DNA of 64,000 nucleotides from Rivularia sp034931125 (GTDB lineage Bacteria > Cyanobacteriota > Cyanobacteriia > Cyanobacteriales > Nostocaceae), in assembly GCF_034931125.1 (NCBI RefSeq), contig NZ_JAYGHM010000018.1, forward strand, positions 1 through 64,000, given 5' to 3'. The notes under the pieces are model-generated. The model searched no databases, was not told the DNA's origin, and worked only from the letters and a program-made list of their open reading frames with translations. The position numbers were made by a program, and so were the translations under genes. This document shows, in pieces, positions 34,332 to 43,519 of the stretch (positions within the stretch are counted from its first letter, which is position 1; the number at the start of each line of letters is the position of its first letter).

Positions 34332-35171
34332 TCAACTATGAAACGCAACGCTAACTAAAGGAACAAAAGTCCATACAAGCCACTTCCAAGAGATAAAATG
34401 AAGCTTCGCAGTTGGTTGTGGTTGAGATAAAAGGGCTTCGACTCTTTCTTCTAAACGATTTGCGTTCGTGGAACCCAATGCAGCACAAAGAACGGATGAA
34501 GCTACGGGGGGACTACTGACAACCATTAATAGTGATTCAGCTAATAATAAAGGGTCTACGTATAAAGCTGCGCGAGCATCGGCTCGCAACTCACGTAATG
34601 TTAATAATTCTTGCCACAAAGCTTCTGTATTAGGCAACCAAATGGTACATTCTCGCATCCAACCCAGCCAGAAAAACCAGAATGTATCCCGATAATAATA
34701 ATGTCCTTCTTCGTGGGCTAAAACTGTTTCTAAATGAGTTTCCGAAAGAGTTTGTAATAACCCAGAACTCAGAACTAATTCAGGTTTTAAAAAGCCAATT
34801 TGTCCGGCAAATAATGCCCCTGTATTTAACAAGCGAACTTGTTTACCTGCTACATTAATTTGGGGACAATCGCGGGTAGATTTGATCGATCGCCATCCTT
34901 GCCAACCCTGTTTTATGCACATAATTGCAAAAAAAACAAGAGCAGCGAAAGCGATTACATAACCATAGCAACCCGTTTGTAATCCACCCATCGTTCCTTG
35001 AGGTCCCATGAACAGCAAAGCGATAGTTGTCATGAAGATTAATAAGGGAGGAAATAGAAAGAAGAATAGTGTTTTTTGCCAGCGTTCATTCCATTGCTCG
35101 ACACTTTGAGTCCATCGACATCTGATAGTGTAAGCAACTATTAAAGCTAAAAAAATTATTAAAAAATGCAT
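34332..35171 (-). CDS. petP: Membrane zinc protease of the PetP/BlaR1 (M56) type
   Basis: 279 residues: N-terminal spans (about 2-18, 33-55, 65-87), a zinc site HEEGH (HExxH, about residue 153) with the downstream ELRADA Glu ligand, and a last hydrophobic stretch at the C-terminus. It overlaps the upstream BlaI-type gene by one base (TAATG). In Synechocystis, PetR (BlaI type) and PetP (this type of protease) control the plastocyanin/cytochrome c6 switch by copper-dependent degradation of PetR. The order and pairing match, so orthology is likely but inferred. Confidence 0.78.
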   Translation of the reverse strand: MHFLIIFLALIVAYTIRCRWTQSVEQWNERWQKTLFFFLFPPLLIFMTTIALLFMGPQGTMGGLQTGCYGYVIAFAALVFFAIMCIKQGWQGWRSIKSTRDCPQINVAGKQVRLLNTGALFAGQIGFLKPELVLSSGLLQTLSETHLETVLAHEEGHYYYRDTFWFFWLGWMRECTIWLPNTEALWQELLTLRELRADARAALYVDPLLLAESLLMVVSSPPVASSVLCAALGSTNANRLEERVEALLSQPQPTAKLHFISWKWLVWTFVPLVSVAFHS

Positions 35172-35587
35172 TATTCTTCCCTCGCTAATCGCGCAGCTTC
35201 AACTCGTTTTGCTATTGCCTGTATTTTTGCAGAATCAGCTTCATCTAAACTATCTGCAAAAGCAGCAATTACATCAGGATTGCCAATTTTGAGAAATTTC
35301 TGTAACTGTTCGTGCGCTTGAATAACTTCTGCTTGTTGCTTAGTTAATAATGGTCGCCAATAAAATGCTTTTCCTTGCTTATTACATTCGAGCCAACCTT
35401 TTTGTGTCAACCGTCGCAGTACGGTAGTAACAGAAGTATAAGCTAATTCGCGGTTAGGGTCAGCCAAAATGCGATCGTGGACATTTTTTACTGTAACCTT
35501 GTTCAGTTGCCAAACAATATTTAAAATTTCCGCTTCCAACGGACCTAGAGAAAGTTGTTTCGGACGGTAATCTGGTAAAGGAGCCAT
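35171..35587 (-). CDS. petR: BlaI/MecI-family repressor, PetR-like
   Basis: 138 residues. The winged HTH LGPLEAEILNIVWQLNKVTVKNVHDRI and YTSVTTVLRRLTQKGWLECNKQGKAFYWRPLLTKQQ is typical of BlaI/CopY repressors; the C-terminal half is the helical dimerisation part cut by the partner protease. With the coupled M56-type protease gene it forms a PetR-PetP-like pair that in Synechocystis represses petJ and activates petE. No petE or petJ gene is in the window. Confidence 0.82.
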   Translation of the reverse strand: MAPLPDYRPKQLSLGPLEAEILNIVWQLNKVTVKNVHDRILADPNRELAYTSVTTVLRRLTQKGWLECNKQGKAFYWRPLLTKQQAEVIQAHEQLQKFLKIGNPDVIAAFADSLDEADSAKIQAIAKRVEAARLAREE

Positions 35588-35811
35588 GTTGATTTTGGAT
35601 TTTAGATTTTAGATTTTGGATTCAGCTAAAATATCGTTCTTGTTTCCAGATTACAGCGAACAGTGAACAGTTAGGAGTTAGTAATTGGTAATTGGGAATT
35701 CAAAACTCTCCCCTTATCTCCCCATCCCCCCATCTCCCTATCTCTTCTTCCTGTTGACACGCTCAGCGTATTAAAATCTCGGCAGTATATAAAAGCAGGT
35801 GTATCAAGCGG

Positions 35812-36549
35812 ATGAATTTATTTATTTATCATAGTCCAGAAGAAACCCCAACAACCCAGATGCCAGAATGCGCGATCGCGGTTGATGTGTTGCGTGCAAC
35901 TACTACAATGGCTACGGTTTTGGCTGCTGGTGGGGAAGCTGTTCAATTTTTCAGTGATTTGGATAAATTGGTGGAAGTCAGCGAAAAGTTTCCTGCTGAC
36001 AAGCGTTTACGGGCTGGGGAAAGAGGGGGTGCAAAGGTTCCTGGTTTTGATTTAGGTAATTCTCCCCTCGACTGTAAACGGGAAGTGGTGGAAGGAAAGC
36101 GTTTGTTTATCAGTACTACTAACGGGACTCGGGCTTTACAAAGAATTCAGGAGGCTCAAACGGTTATTACTGGAGCGTTTGTGAATTTAACATCTGTGGT
36201 GGAATATTTAGCACAAAAGCAACCAGAAAGCTTGTGGATAGTGGGTTCGGGATGGCAAGGTAGTTACTCCCTTGAGGATACAGCTTGCGCGGGTGCGATC
36301 GCTCATCATCTATTGGAAAAAACTAAGTTATCTATAGATGATGTTGCGGGTAACGATGAAGTGATTGGTGCGATCGCGCTTTATTCTCAATGGAAGGATG
36401 ATTTATTGCAAATGTTTAAACACGCAAGCCACGGTCAACGTTTGATAGGTTTGGATTGCCATGAGGATTTAAAATATTGTTCTCAAATTGATACTTTCGA
36501 TGTGTTACCAATGCAGCAAGAACCGGGGGTTTTGAAAAGGCACGTTTAA
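35812..36549 (+). CDS. comB: 2-phosphosulfolactate phosphatase (ComB)
   Basis: 245 residues, full length. AIAVDVLRATTTMATVLAAG, LRAGERGGAKVPGFDLGNSPLD, ISTTNGTRAL and CHEDLKYCSQIDTFDVLP are diagnostic of ComB. The enzyme hydrolyses 2-phosphosulfolactate to sulfolactate with Mg2+. ComB is widespread in cyanobacteria, which lack the coenzyme M pathway, so its physiological substrate there is uncertain. Single gene. Confidence 0.93.
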   Translation: MNLFIYHSPEETPTTQMPECAIAVDVLRATTTMATVLAAGGEAVQFFSDLDKLVEVSEKFPADKRLRAGERGGAKVPGFDLGNSPLDCKREVVEGKRLFISTTNGTRALQRIQEAQTVITGAFVNLTSVVEYLAQKQPESLWIVGSGWQGSYSLEDTACAGAIAHHLLEKTKLSIDDVAGNDEVIGAIALYSQWKDDLLQMFKHASHGQRLIGLDCHEDLKYCSQIDTFDVLPMQQEPGVLKRHV

Positions 36550-36571
36550 TATATCGGAAAATATTAATCTC

Positions 36572-36622
36572 CCTCACCCTCGAAGGGTGGGGCTACATTT
36601 ACAAAGCCCGCCTGCGCGGGCT
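36572..36622. repeat. Paired hairpins of the GGGTGnGGCTACA family
   Basis: CACCCtcgaaGGGTG is followed by GGCTACA, ACAAAGCCC and the perfect hairpin AGCCCGCctgcGCGGGCT (36605-36622). A related arrangement occurs near 63555-63640, so this is a dispersed repeat. It may also terminate comB. Confidence 0.65.
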
Positions 36623-36639
36623 ATATATTGATTTAAGAA

Positions 36640-37015
36640 TAATTTCTATTTGAAGCGTAACCTAACATCAGTTTGTAGTTTGTAGGTTGGGTTAGGTTCA
36701 CGAAGATATATCGTTAAAAACAAATTATCTATATTTGAACCGTAACCCAACATTAGGTATAGGTACGTCACAATATTCATTCGCGATCGGTTATGACACT
36801 TTAGGAATTAAGTTTTGTAGGTTGGGTTAGGTTCACGAAAAGATATAATTTTCAACGAATCACCTATATTTGAACCGTAACCCAACATAACGTTATTGCT
36901 TTTCTACAATATTCATTTACAATCATCATGTTGGGTTACGACACGATAAATAAATATTTCTCTTACAAATTAAACTGGTTTTCGTGTCTAACCCAACCTA
37001 CAAACCAAACTAACC
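36640..37015. repeat. Repeated GTAGGTTGGGTTAG / CGTAACCCAACAT units
   Basis: Two long copies of the same unit start at 36681 and 36816: TGTAGGTTGGGTTAGG, TTCACGAA, about 25 variable bases, then ATTTGAACCGTAACCCAACAT. Partial copies lie at both ends, in inverted orientation near 36990. The G-rich and C-rich halves can pair. No gene seen. Confidence 0.8.
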
Positions 37016-37027
37016 CAAACTCAGAAA

Positions 37028-38785
37028 CTACACCCCCAAAAACTTTGTAAATTTCTCTTTTTGAGCAGCGTTTGGCTTTTTAACTGGTACTACTTCGTAT
37101 TTATTCGCACGAGGCTCTGCTAAGGTAACGCGATAATTACGCAGTTCATCTTGATGAAATACGGTAATTTCAATAGTATCTTCTGGTTGATAATCCTTTA
37201 AACGTTCGCTTAGTTTATTTGCTGTTATTTTAATTCCATCAATTGCTAATAATTCATCACCTGCGTCAATTCCGGCAATTTGTGCGGGTGAATCTGTTTC
37301 TACAAATTTGATTGATTCCCGTGCGTTCTCACTGGTTACTTTTATTCCTAAGAATGGCTCATTGGTTTTATCTGCAATTAATTTTAACCCGAAGGGTTGG
37401 AGATATTCGTTAAAGGGTAAATCTTCTGTACCGTGAACGAAACGTTGGAAGAAGTCTGTTAAATCAATTCCTGCTACTGACTCGATAACTTGCTGCAATT
37501 CGTCAGCAGTATAACCAACTTCATTTTTACCAAATTGCTGCCATAATTTGAGCATCACATCATCAAGAGAACGTTGATTATTGTGGCGATCGCGAATCAG
37601 TAAATCTAATAATAATGAAATCATTTCCCCTTTCAAATAATAGGAGATTTGAGAATTGCGGCTGTTAGCATCTTGACGGTAAAGTTTAATCCAAGCATCA
37701 AAACTTGATTCGGAAACTGGCTGTACTTTACGTCCGGGTGTGGTTTCATACAGAGTTATTTCTTTACTTAAATTATTTAAGTAGGATTTAACATTATAAA
37801 TTCCCGCTTTTAAAGGAATCAATAAGTCGTAATAACTAGTCGTTCCCTCGCAAAACCATAGGGAAGGGGTATAGTTTTCTTGGTCGTAGTCAAAAACTTC
37901 CAACTCTTTAGGACGAATCCGCTTGACGTTCCACAGGTGGAAGAATTCGTGAGCGACCAACTGCATGAAACGTTCGTATTTTTCGCGATCGCTAAATCCA
38001 AACCGCTGATAAATTAAGGAACAAGAATTTTTATGTTCCAAACCACCATATGATTGTGCTGATAAATGCAGCAAAAATAAATATTGTTCGTAAGGTAAAC
38101 CATCGAACATCTGCGCTTCTACTTCGATAATTCTCTTGATATCCTCAATCATTGGTTCGACTTGGACGTTACCTTTTCCCCAAATTGCTAGCTGGTGGGG
38201 TAGGGAGCGTACCTCGAAGTCATATAGCTGATGGGAACCGATTTCAAAAGGACTGTCTACAAGGGTATCAAAGTCAGCAGCAACGAAAGTATTTTCTTCA
38301 ACTGCACTTAATGTTGTGGTTATCTGCCATTGAGGATGCGGAGTATGAATGGTAACGCGAATTTCTTGCCGATCAAATTCCGGTATTCTAAAAAATAGCG
38401 CCGCTCCATTAAAATAAGCGTGGGTTGCATCTAAATGATTTGTCCGCACGGTTAGCTCGTTCGCAAAAATACGGTATTTAATTGTTATCTTTGCAACATT
38501 ATTAGTATCTACTTGCCAATAATTCTTGCCAACTTTACGCCAAGTTAAAGCTTTATCGTCACTTATCGCCGAAAAATCTTGTAAATGCTTGGCATATTCC
38601 CGTACTAAATAAGAACCGGGAGTCCAAACGGGCATTTTTAAATCCAAAATGGATGATGAATAGCCCTCCAAGTGTAAAGTTACCTCAAACAGATGGTTTT
38701 CTGGCTGAGACATTGCAACTTGGTAACTAATTGTCGCGGTGGTTTGTTTTGTGCTTTTAAGAGGAGCAGCAGTTACTTCGGTCAT
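37028..38785 (-). CDS. M61 glycyl-aminopeptidase-like metalloprotease with PDZ domain
   Basis: 585 residues. N-terminal beta domain (about 1-190), thermolysin-like catalytic domain with HEFFHLWNVKRIRP (zinc HExxH, about residue 280) followed by the WFCEGTTSYYDLL Glu ligand, and a C-terminal PDZ domain (about 465-560; GIKVTSENARESIKFVETDSPAQIAGIDAGDELLAIDG). This is the full M61 architecture. No signal peptide, so probably cytoplasmic. Substrate unknown. Monocistronic; the 3' side is the repeat block. Confidence 0.93.
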   Translation of the reverse strand: MTEVTAAPLKSTKQTTATISYQVAMSQPENHLFEVTLHLEGYSSSILDLKMPVWTPGSYLVREYAKHLQDFSAISDDKALTWRKVGKNYWQVDTNNVAKITIKYRIFANELTVRTNHLDATHAYFNGAALFFRIPEFDRQEIRVTIHTPHPQWQITTTLSAVEENTFVAADFDTLVDSPFEIGSHQLYDFEVRSLPHQLAIWGKGNVQVEPMIEDIKRIIEVEAQMFDGLPYEQYLFLLHLSAQSYGGLEHKNSCSLIYQRFGFSDREKYERFMQLVAHEFFHLWNVKRIRPKELEVFDYDQENYTPSLWFCEGTTSYYDLLIPLKAGIYNVKSYLNNLSKEITLYETTPGRKVQPVSESSFDAWIKLYRQDANSRNSQISYYLKGEMISLLLDLLIRDRHNNQRSLDDVMLKLWQQFGKNEVGYTADELQQVIESVAGIDLTDFFQRFVHGTEDLPFNEYLQPFGLKLIADKTNEPFLGIKVTSENARESIKFVETDSPAQIAGIDAGDELLAIDGIKITANKLSERLKDYQPEDTIEITVFHQDELRNYRVTLAEPRANKYEVVPVKKPNAAQKEKFTKFLGV

Positions 38786-38846
38786 TTTTAAGAGTTATCG
38801 GTCAGAAGTTTTTACTGTAACTTATAACTTATAACTCATAGTTAAT

Positions 38847-39530
38847 TCATATTTTGCCAGCTAAATTTGTTAATTGTTTAAAATTAAGCAGATGAATTAC
38901 TTGTTGAGCGGTATCGATCTTAATCCAAGCTTTTTCGTTAAGCTTTTCGATGATTTGGGTAGTTTCTTCAATTCCGATATCGGTAACATCCGCTAAATCT
39001 TGGAATGGAATCTGATAAATGTCTTTTCCTTTTTCAGCTTCTTCACCATAGCTCTCACCCAAAGAAACCAAAGTATGAGCCAGTTTAACAGCTGGAGGTG
39101 CGGCTCGCATTTGCAAGCGTAAATTTACGTAACGCATTCGACGCACCATTAATTGCAGCATTCGATGGTGTAACTGGGAATCTTTAAACAATATTTGAAT
39201 AAACCGCTCCCTCGATACGCTAATCAATTCGACTGGAGAAAGAGCTATAACATCGGTAGAACGGGGAGATTCATCTAAAATCGCCATTTCCCCAAAGAAA
39301 TCACCTTTACCCAAAATCGCCAGAGCGCGAGTATCTTCACTGTTAGTCCGCCGGACTTTTACCCAACCCGATACAATAAAGTAAACTGCATTACCCCAAG
39401 AGTCTTCCATTAAAACGGCTCGTCCAGCCGGATACTCGTGCATTGTTGCAACGTTGAGCAGCAATTCCAAAGTTTGGGGATTAGCTGTACTCAATAAGGG
39501 GAAGATTTCGCTGAAAACCTCTGTCTGCAT
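38847..39530 (-). CDS. Crp/Fnr-type cyclic-nucleotide-binding regulator
   Basis: 227 residues. The N-terminal cNMP-binding beta roll (about 20-135) includes LGKGDFFGEMAILDESPRSTDVIAL, with the Glu and Arg positions that contact cAMP or cGMP. A dimer helix follows, then a C-terminal winged-HTH-like part (about 165-225; FQDLADVTDIGIEETTQIIEKLNEKAWIKI). The ligand cannot be fixed by eye. It follows the PilB-like gene by 109 nt on the same strand; cyanobacterial Crp proteins often control pili and motility, so a link is possible (inference). Confidence 0.88.
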   Translation of the reverse strand: MQTEVFSEIFPLLSTANPQTLELLLNVATMHEYPAGRAVLMEDSWGNAVYFIVSGWVKVRRTNSEDTRALAILGKGDFFGEMAILDESPRSTDVIALSPVELISVSRERFIQILFKDSQLHHRMLQLMVRRMRYVNLRLQMRAAPPAVKLAHTLVSLGESYGEEAEKGKDIYQIPFQDLADVTDIGIEETTQIIEKLNEKAWIKIDTAQQVIHLLNFKQLTNLAGKI

Positions 39531-39639
39531 GGAATATCTGCCGCAAATAAATAAAAAACTAGATAGGAAAAAGCTTGTAGGTTTCTATTACAACACAGTT
39601 ACGGACAAATACTCATCAGCGGTTTTACTGACTATTTCT

Positions 39640-40860
39640 TTACACAGTGGGGATATCTGTAAGTATTCTTAAATGACTATCTAAACTTTCTACCAATTCG
39701 TTTAGAGACTTTAAAGCCTCTAATTGCTCAGGATTCAAGTCTCGCGTATTCAGCGATAGTTTTTGCTGTAGTTCGTGTACTTTGTAACTTAGCTGCTGGG
39801 AAGCTCCTAAAGCATCGCGACTCAGACGAGTTAGCTGCTGTTGCTGATAAAACTTTAATGCAGCTCCACGCAATACCTGTAAAGTTGCTTCTTCTCCGTA
39901 CATTCCCGGCATGACTCGCAAACGCAATAACAAATGCTGTTGCTGATATAAACATTCTGTTTCTACTTGTTTTGCTTGCGCTAATGTCGCGATTGGTAAA
40001 GAATTCAAGCGTTTTAATTCATTAAGTACACCTTGAAAAGTCGATAGTTGGAGTTCTTCTATTACTGACTGTACGACTCCGTTTAAACTCCACAAGATTC
40101 GACCTTGATAGGGCTGTCTTTCTAAATATAAACGACCAATCCCTCCTGCCAGAATTCTTGCTAGCAGTTCTTTAAGCAATTTTTTCGGTCCAAGGGTGGA
40201 GAGTATTGCATCAGCAGTGAATGATTCCGGAAGAGGTAATCTTAATGCGGGTAAATTTTGTGCCGATACTACTTCAAAAATACCTACACCAGTATTTTCA
40301 TCTAAATCTTGGGGATTTAAAGGTGTCGTCGCAGGGGATTTCTTACGCTCTTGAGTCGGAGATATTTCTAAGTCAACTCCCTTGGCAGAATCAAACAAGA
40401 TTAAAGTATTATCGCCCGGTTGGGATTCCTCTTCTAAATTTTCCATAAATGATGGATTCGTAACCTCAGCTTCATCAGAAGGTAATTTAGATGCTGCCGA
40501 CAATTTATTCTTATGATTAAGATACTCTGTTAATATGATGCGATGAGTTTCAGCAGATACAGGCTGAGTTTCTACCGTACATTTTAAGTGAGATAATATA
40601 CCATTTACATAATTTAATGCCGCCGCGTCTGTGGGATTAACGATACCCAACAACAGACTGTTATCTTCTAATTTCAAAGGTAAAACTTGATGATAGAGGC
40701 AAGCCTCAAAGCACAGAATACTCTCAATCAGTTGAAATATCTGCTCGTGCTGTTGTTGGTTTAGGTCTGATGATGCATTTAAAGCAACTATAGTCTTAGA
40801 TGGCTTTTGATTGGCAATTGATGCACTGGTATCAGTAGGTTTGCCTTCGGAAGACAACAT
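39640..40860 (-). CDS. PilB/GspE-like protein lacking the ATPase motor
   Basis: 406 residues. Residues about 38-115 resemble the MshEN/T2SSE N-terminal domain (LPLKLEDNSLLLGIVNPTDAAALNYV), which binds c-di-GMP in some relatives. A disordered acidic linker follows, then at about 230-345 the N-terminal half of a secretion-ATPase core (LARILAGGIGRLYLERQPYQGRILWSLNGVVQ, LRLRVMPGMYGEEATLQVLRG). There is no Walker A or Walker B, and the C-terminus is a coiled coil. It is therefore not an active pilus motor; it may be a regulator or scaffold of type IV pili. Upstream of the Crp-like gene on the same strand. Confidence 0.75.
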   Translation of the reverse strand: MLSSEGKPTDTSASIANQKPSKTIVALNASSDLNQQQHEQIFQLIESILCFEACLYHQVLPLKLEDNSLLLGIVNPTDAAALNYVNGILSHLKCTVETQPVSAETHRIILTEYLNHKNKLSAASKLPSDEAEVTNPSFMENLEEESQPGDNTLILFDSAKGVDLEISPTQERKKSPATTPLNPQDLDENTGVGIFEVVSAQNLPALRLPLPESFTADAILSTLGPKKLLKELLARILAGGIGRLYLERQPYQGRILWSLNGVVQSVIEELQLSTFQGVLNELKRLNSLPIATLAQAKQVETECLYQQQHLLLRLRVMPGMYGEEATLQVLRGAALKFYQQQQLTRLSRDALGASQQLSYKVHELQQKLSLNTRDLNPEQLEALKSLNELVESLDSHLRILTDIPTV

Positions 40861-41026
40861 AGGTCTAATCGCTCGATGTTTTGCTCCATCGTATTCGCTT
40901 CATTGGCGATTTGGCACTATCTTGATGAAGACTTTTCGGTAAATAAAAGTTAAACTATTTACGCAAAATAATCCATAACCTCAGTCCAGACTCTTCTGGG
41001 GAGCAGCTAAGTCAGGAAAAAAAGCT

Positions 41027-42199
41027 TTATTCACTGCGTACAGCTTGAGCCGCTAAATATACTTTTGTCCATTCTCCCATTACCTGATGAGTTTTGCTTT
41101 TGAGATTTTGGGCAATCTCTTCTATGGTTTTACCCATTTTCAACATTTCTAAAACTTGCTTTTGTACGGGTGATATTTTCTCTTGCAATTGTTCCCATTG
41201 CTTTGGTGTTAAACCTAAGTTATGCTCCCATAAAGAATTTTCTAGCCAGTTACCAACTAACTCCGGCTTGTCTTTAAGTGCGAAAACCCTGACTGCATGG
41301 TAGCCAATTTTTTCTCGCAACCGATAAATCTCTTTGATTGGTTTTCCTAACTCTTTGGCGATCGCTTCTTGGGTAAAGCCTTTAAGATACAGTTGCAGCC
41401 ACTTGGTCGCATCAACTCCTAAATTCTCCTGGAGATATTTCTCGAATTCGCTTTTTACTAACTGACGGTGTAGCTGTTGCTCCTGGGCTTTTTCTTCTTC
41501 CAGATAATCTTCGATCGCGTTTTGGTCTACCAAGCTGACTCGACTTTCACCGTCTTCAGCAAATACTTCTTCGGAAACTAACCGTACCAAGTCTTTACCG
41601 GGTACTTGAGTTAAACCCCCCCGTTGAGTTCGCTTTAAATAGTTAACAAAGCGATATACCAGTAATGGCTGATTGCGTATCGGTCGCATACAGTATTCTT
41701 CTAGGCTGGCAAACACCAAGGCATTTCTCAACCTGCTATCTTGGGTAAATTCCGAAATACAAGCCATCTGAGAAAGCATATACTTGTCGCTTTGCAGTAA
41801 TTCTTGAAGTATTTCCTGCAACACATCCAATACTTGACGCTGGCGATCGCGACTCAAAGAAATCCAAGTTTGAATTTTGGAACGCAATGTCGTTAAGCTT
41901 CCCAAACGAGTAATTAAGTTACGATAAGCACGTTCCCTACCTATCCCCAGGTAGCGTTGACACAAAATTCGATAGCGATATTCCATCGCTTGCTTGGCGA
42001 TTTTCAATTCTTTGACATCAAGATTCTCAAAGCGTTCTTGATCGCTTCCTATCAGCCACTTAGCTATGCTTTCTCTTGTCGTTTCGCTATGTTGCGAACA
42101 TTCATCAGCTAATCGATCTCGCCAATATAATGCCAGTTTTTCCGCTTCAGATATCATATTGAGATTGCGCTCCTCAAAACCCTGCTCTAAAGTTTGCAT
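41027..42199 (-). CDS. HetZ-related protein
   Basis: 390 residues. The C-terminal 100 residues (FALKDKPELVGNWLENSL, LGLTPKQWEQLQ, then an HTH-like helix pair EEIAQNLKSKTHQVMGEWTKVYLAA) follow the pattern of the HetZ C-terminus, and an HTH-like segment FTQEAIAKELGKPIKEIYRLREKIGYH precedes it. HetZ is a DNA-binding factor in early heterocyst differentiation; this looks like a paralogue rather than HetZ itself. The ATG at 42199 has AGGGAG 6 nt upstream and is preferred over the TTG at 42220. Preceded by an 880-nt spacer. Confidence 0.75.
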   Translation of the reverse strand: MQTLEQGFEERNLNMISEAEKLALYWRDRLADECSQHSETTRESIAKWLIGSDQERFENLDVKELKIAKQAMEYRYRILCQRYLGIGRERAYRNLITRLGSLTTLRSKIQTWISLSRDRQRQVLDVLQEILQELLQSDKYMLSQMACISEFTQDSRLRNALVFASLEEYCMRPIRNQPLLVYRFVNYLKRTQRGGLTQVPGKDLVRLVSEEVFAEDGESRVSLVDQNAIEDYLEEEKAQEQQLHRQLVKSEFEKYLQENLGVDATKWLQLYLKGFTQEAIAKELGKPIKEIYRLREKIGYHAVRVFALKDKPELVGNWLENSLWEHNLGLTPKQWEQLQEKISPVQKQVLEMLKMGKTIEEIAQNLKSKTHQVMGEWTKVYLAAQAVRSE

Positions 42200-43097
42200 C
42201 ACAACTCCCTTCGATCGCAATTGGTGTATTTAACTAGTAGTCGCCACATTTGACTTATATATCCAAAACAGTTGATGGCTTCTATTTTTATTACGTTTGT
42301 TTTTAGTCAACTTATGCAAAATTTTCCGGCTCTCAACTTAAAAACTAATCGATTAATCAGTAATTCAATCAAGTTTTCAAGGTGTCTTCCTTAATTCTTA
42401 CTAATGTCAATTTTTGTAAAGGAAATATTTGTCCAGTAAAGTTATTGATATCTATCTAAAGACAGATGTACAAAGTACCAGTTCATATGATTTCGCTGAT
42501 GGCAGCAGACTATTTTTAACGTAAGAAATAGAATTCACTTTAATTGGGACGTTGCTTTATTTATATTAGTTTCGATTCTCCAATCTAAATTGATACTGTT
42601 ATTTAATTTAGTATTTATTTTACATTTACTCTACTATTGTCAGAAACCTAATTATGTATATTTATTCATAAATTTAAAACTCTTAAAGCTGCGCTTCTGA
42701 GTATTGTTTAAGGTCATTAACATCATAAGAAGTAAAGCCAAAAGCAGAGGAAGTATGGATATATTGTCTATCAACCACAAAATACTAATAGTTAAGACAA
42801 CATAATGTTTTCCAAAATTAGGTTTCAATATTTCCCGATTTAGAATCCTAAATAAACTTTATTCTTATTATGGAAAATTTTTGAGAAGACGGAAGTACCC
42901 ATTGGGGTACTTTTGATCGCGCAATTATTTAAAAATAAATCTAGAACTCTTCCTTGTAGGGACTTCCAAAAAATAATTTTAATATCCCGAAGCGTCCGAA
43001 TATACTGTAGCGAGCTAGAAGCTCGCACTACATGATTAATTAGAACTACTCCCTCAAAGCCGGTAATCTTTAAGACAAAAAACTAATTAAAAATTGA
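42200..43097. other. Long upstream spacer of the HetZ-related gene
   Basis: No credible gene; a 62-codon minus-strand frame at 42840-43028 lacks coding character. It contains a hairpin of the GCGAGCtagaaGCTCGC type flanked by TGTA/TACA near 43010-43036, a repeat motif also seen near 13990. The long spacer may carry several promoters, as is common for developmental genes. Confidence 0.45.
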
Positions 43098-43448
43098 TTA
43101 ACGACGATTAGACCTGCCTACAATCGGATTTTCTACAGAAAGTCGATATTCTTCAACATCTTCAGAATAACCAATTGGTAAAACAGCTTCAACGTTTTCG
43201 TGGGGACGAGCAATAATCACCCAAGATTCGAGTGTTCCACCATGACAGCTTTCTGCGGCTTCTATACCAGCAGCCATAGAAGCTTTGACTTCCGAAACGT
43301 CGCCGCGAATATTAACTGTAAAGCGAGCGCTACCAACTCGTATATAGCCCACAAGTGTGACTCTACCGGCTTTTACCATTGCATCCGCAGCCGCTAATAC
43401 GGCAGGAAAACCTTTAGTTTCTAAAGAACCAACTGCCTGTGATGACAT
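43098..43448 (-). CDS. ccmK4: Carboxysome shell protein CcmK4
   Basis: 116 residues, one BMC domain: GSLETKGFPAVLAAADAMVKAGRVTLVGYIRVGSARFTVNIRGDVSEVKASMAAGIEA, then WVIIARPHENVEAVLPIGY. The VGYIRVGSARFT and IARPHENV features match CcmK4 of Synechocystis rather than CcmK1/2. It forms hexamers, or heterohexamers with CcmK3, in the beta-carboxysome shell. Downstream of ccmK3 with a 71-nt gap. The C-terminal tail ends in SNRR. Confidence 0.93.
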   Translation of the reverse strand: MSSQAVGSLETKGFPAVLAAADAMVKAGRVTLVGYIRVGSARFTVNIRGDVSEVKASMAAGIEAAESCHGGTLESWVIIARPHENVEAVLPIGYSEDVEEYRLSVENPIVGRSNRR

Positions 43449-43519
43449 TTATTATCTCCTATATTAATTAATAGCTACCGATATATTCTTTATCTTCTCA
43501 GAAATCGAACAACTGCGTA

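Noticed and set aside
42840..43028. 62-codon minus-strand frame upstream of the HetZ-related gene
   Set aside because: It runs through a repeat hairpin (GCGAGCtagaaGCTCGC) and has no coding pattern.
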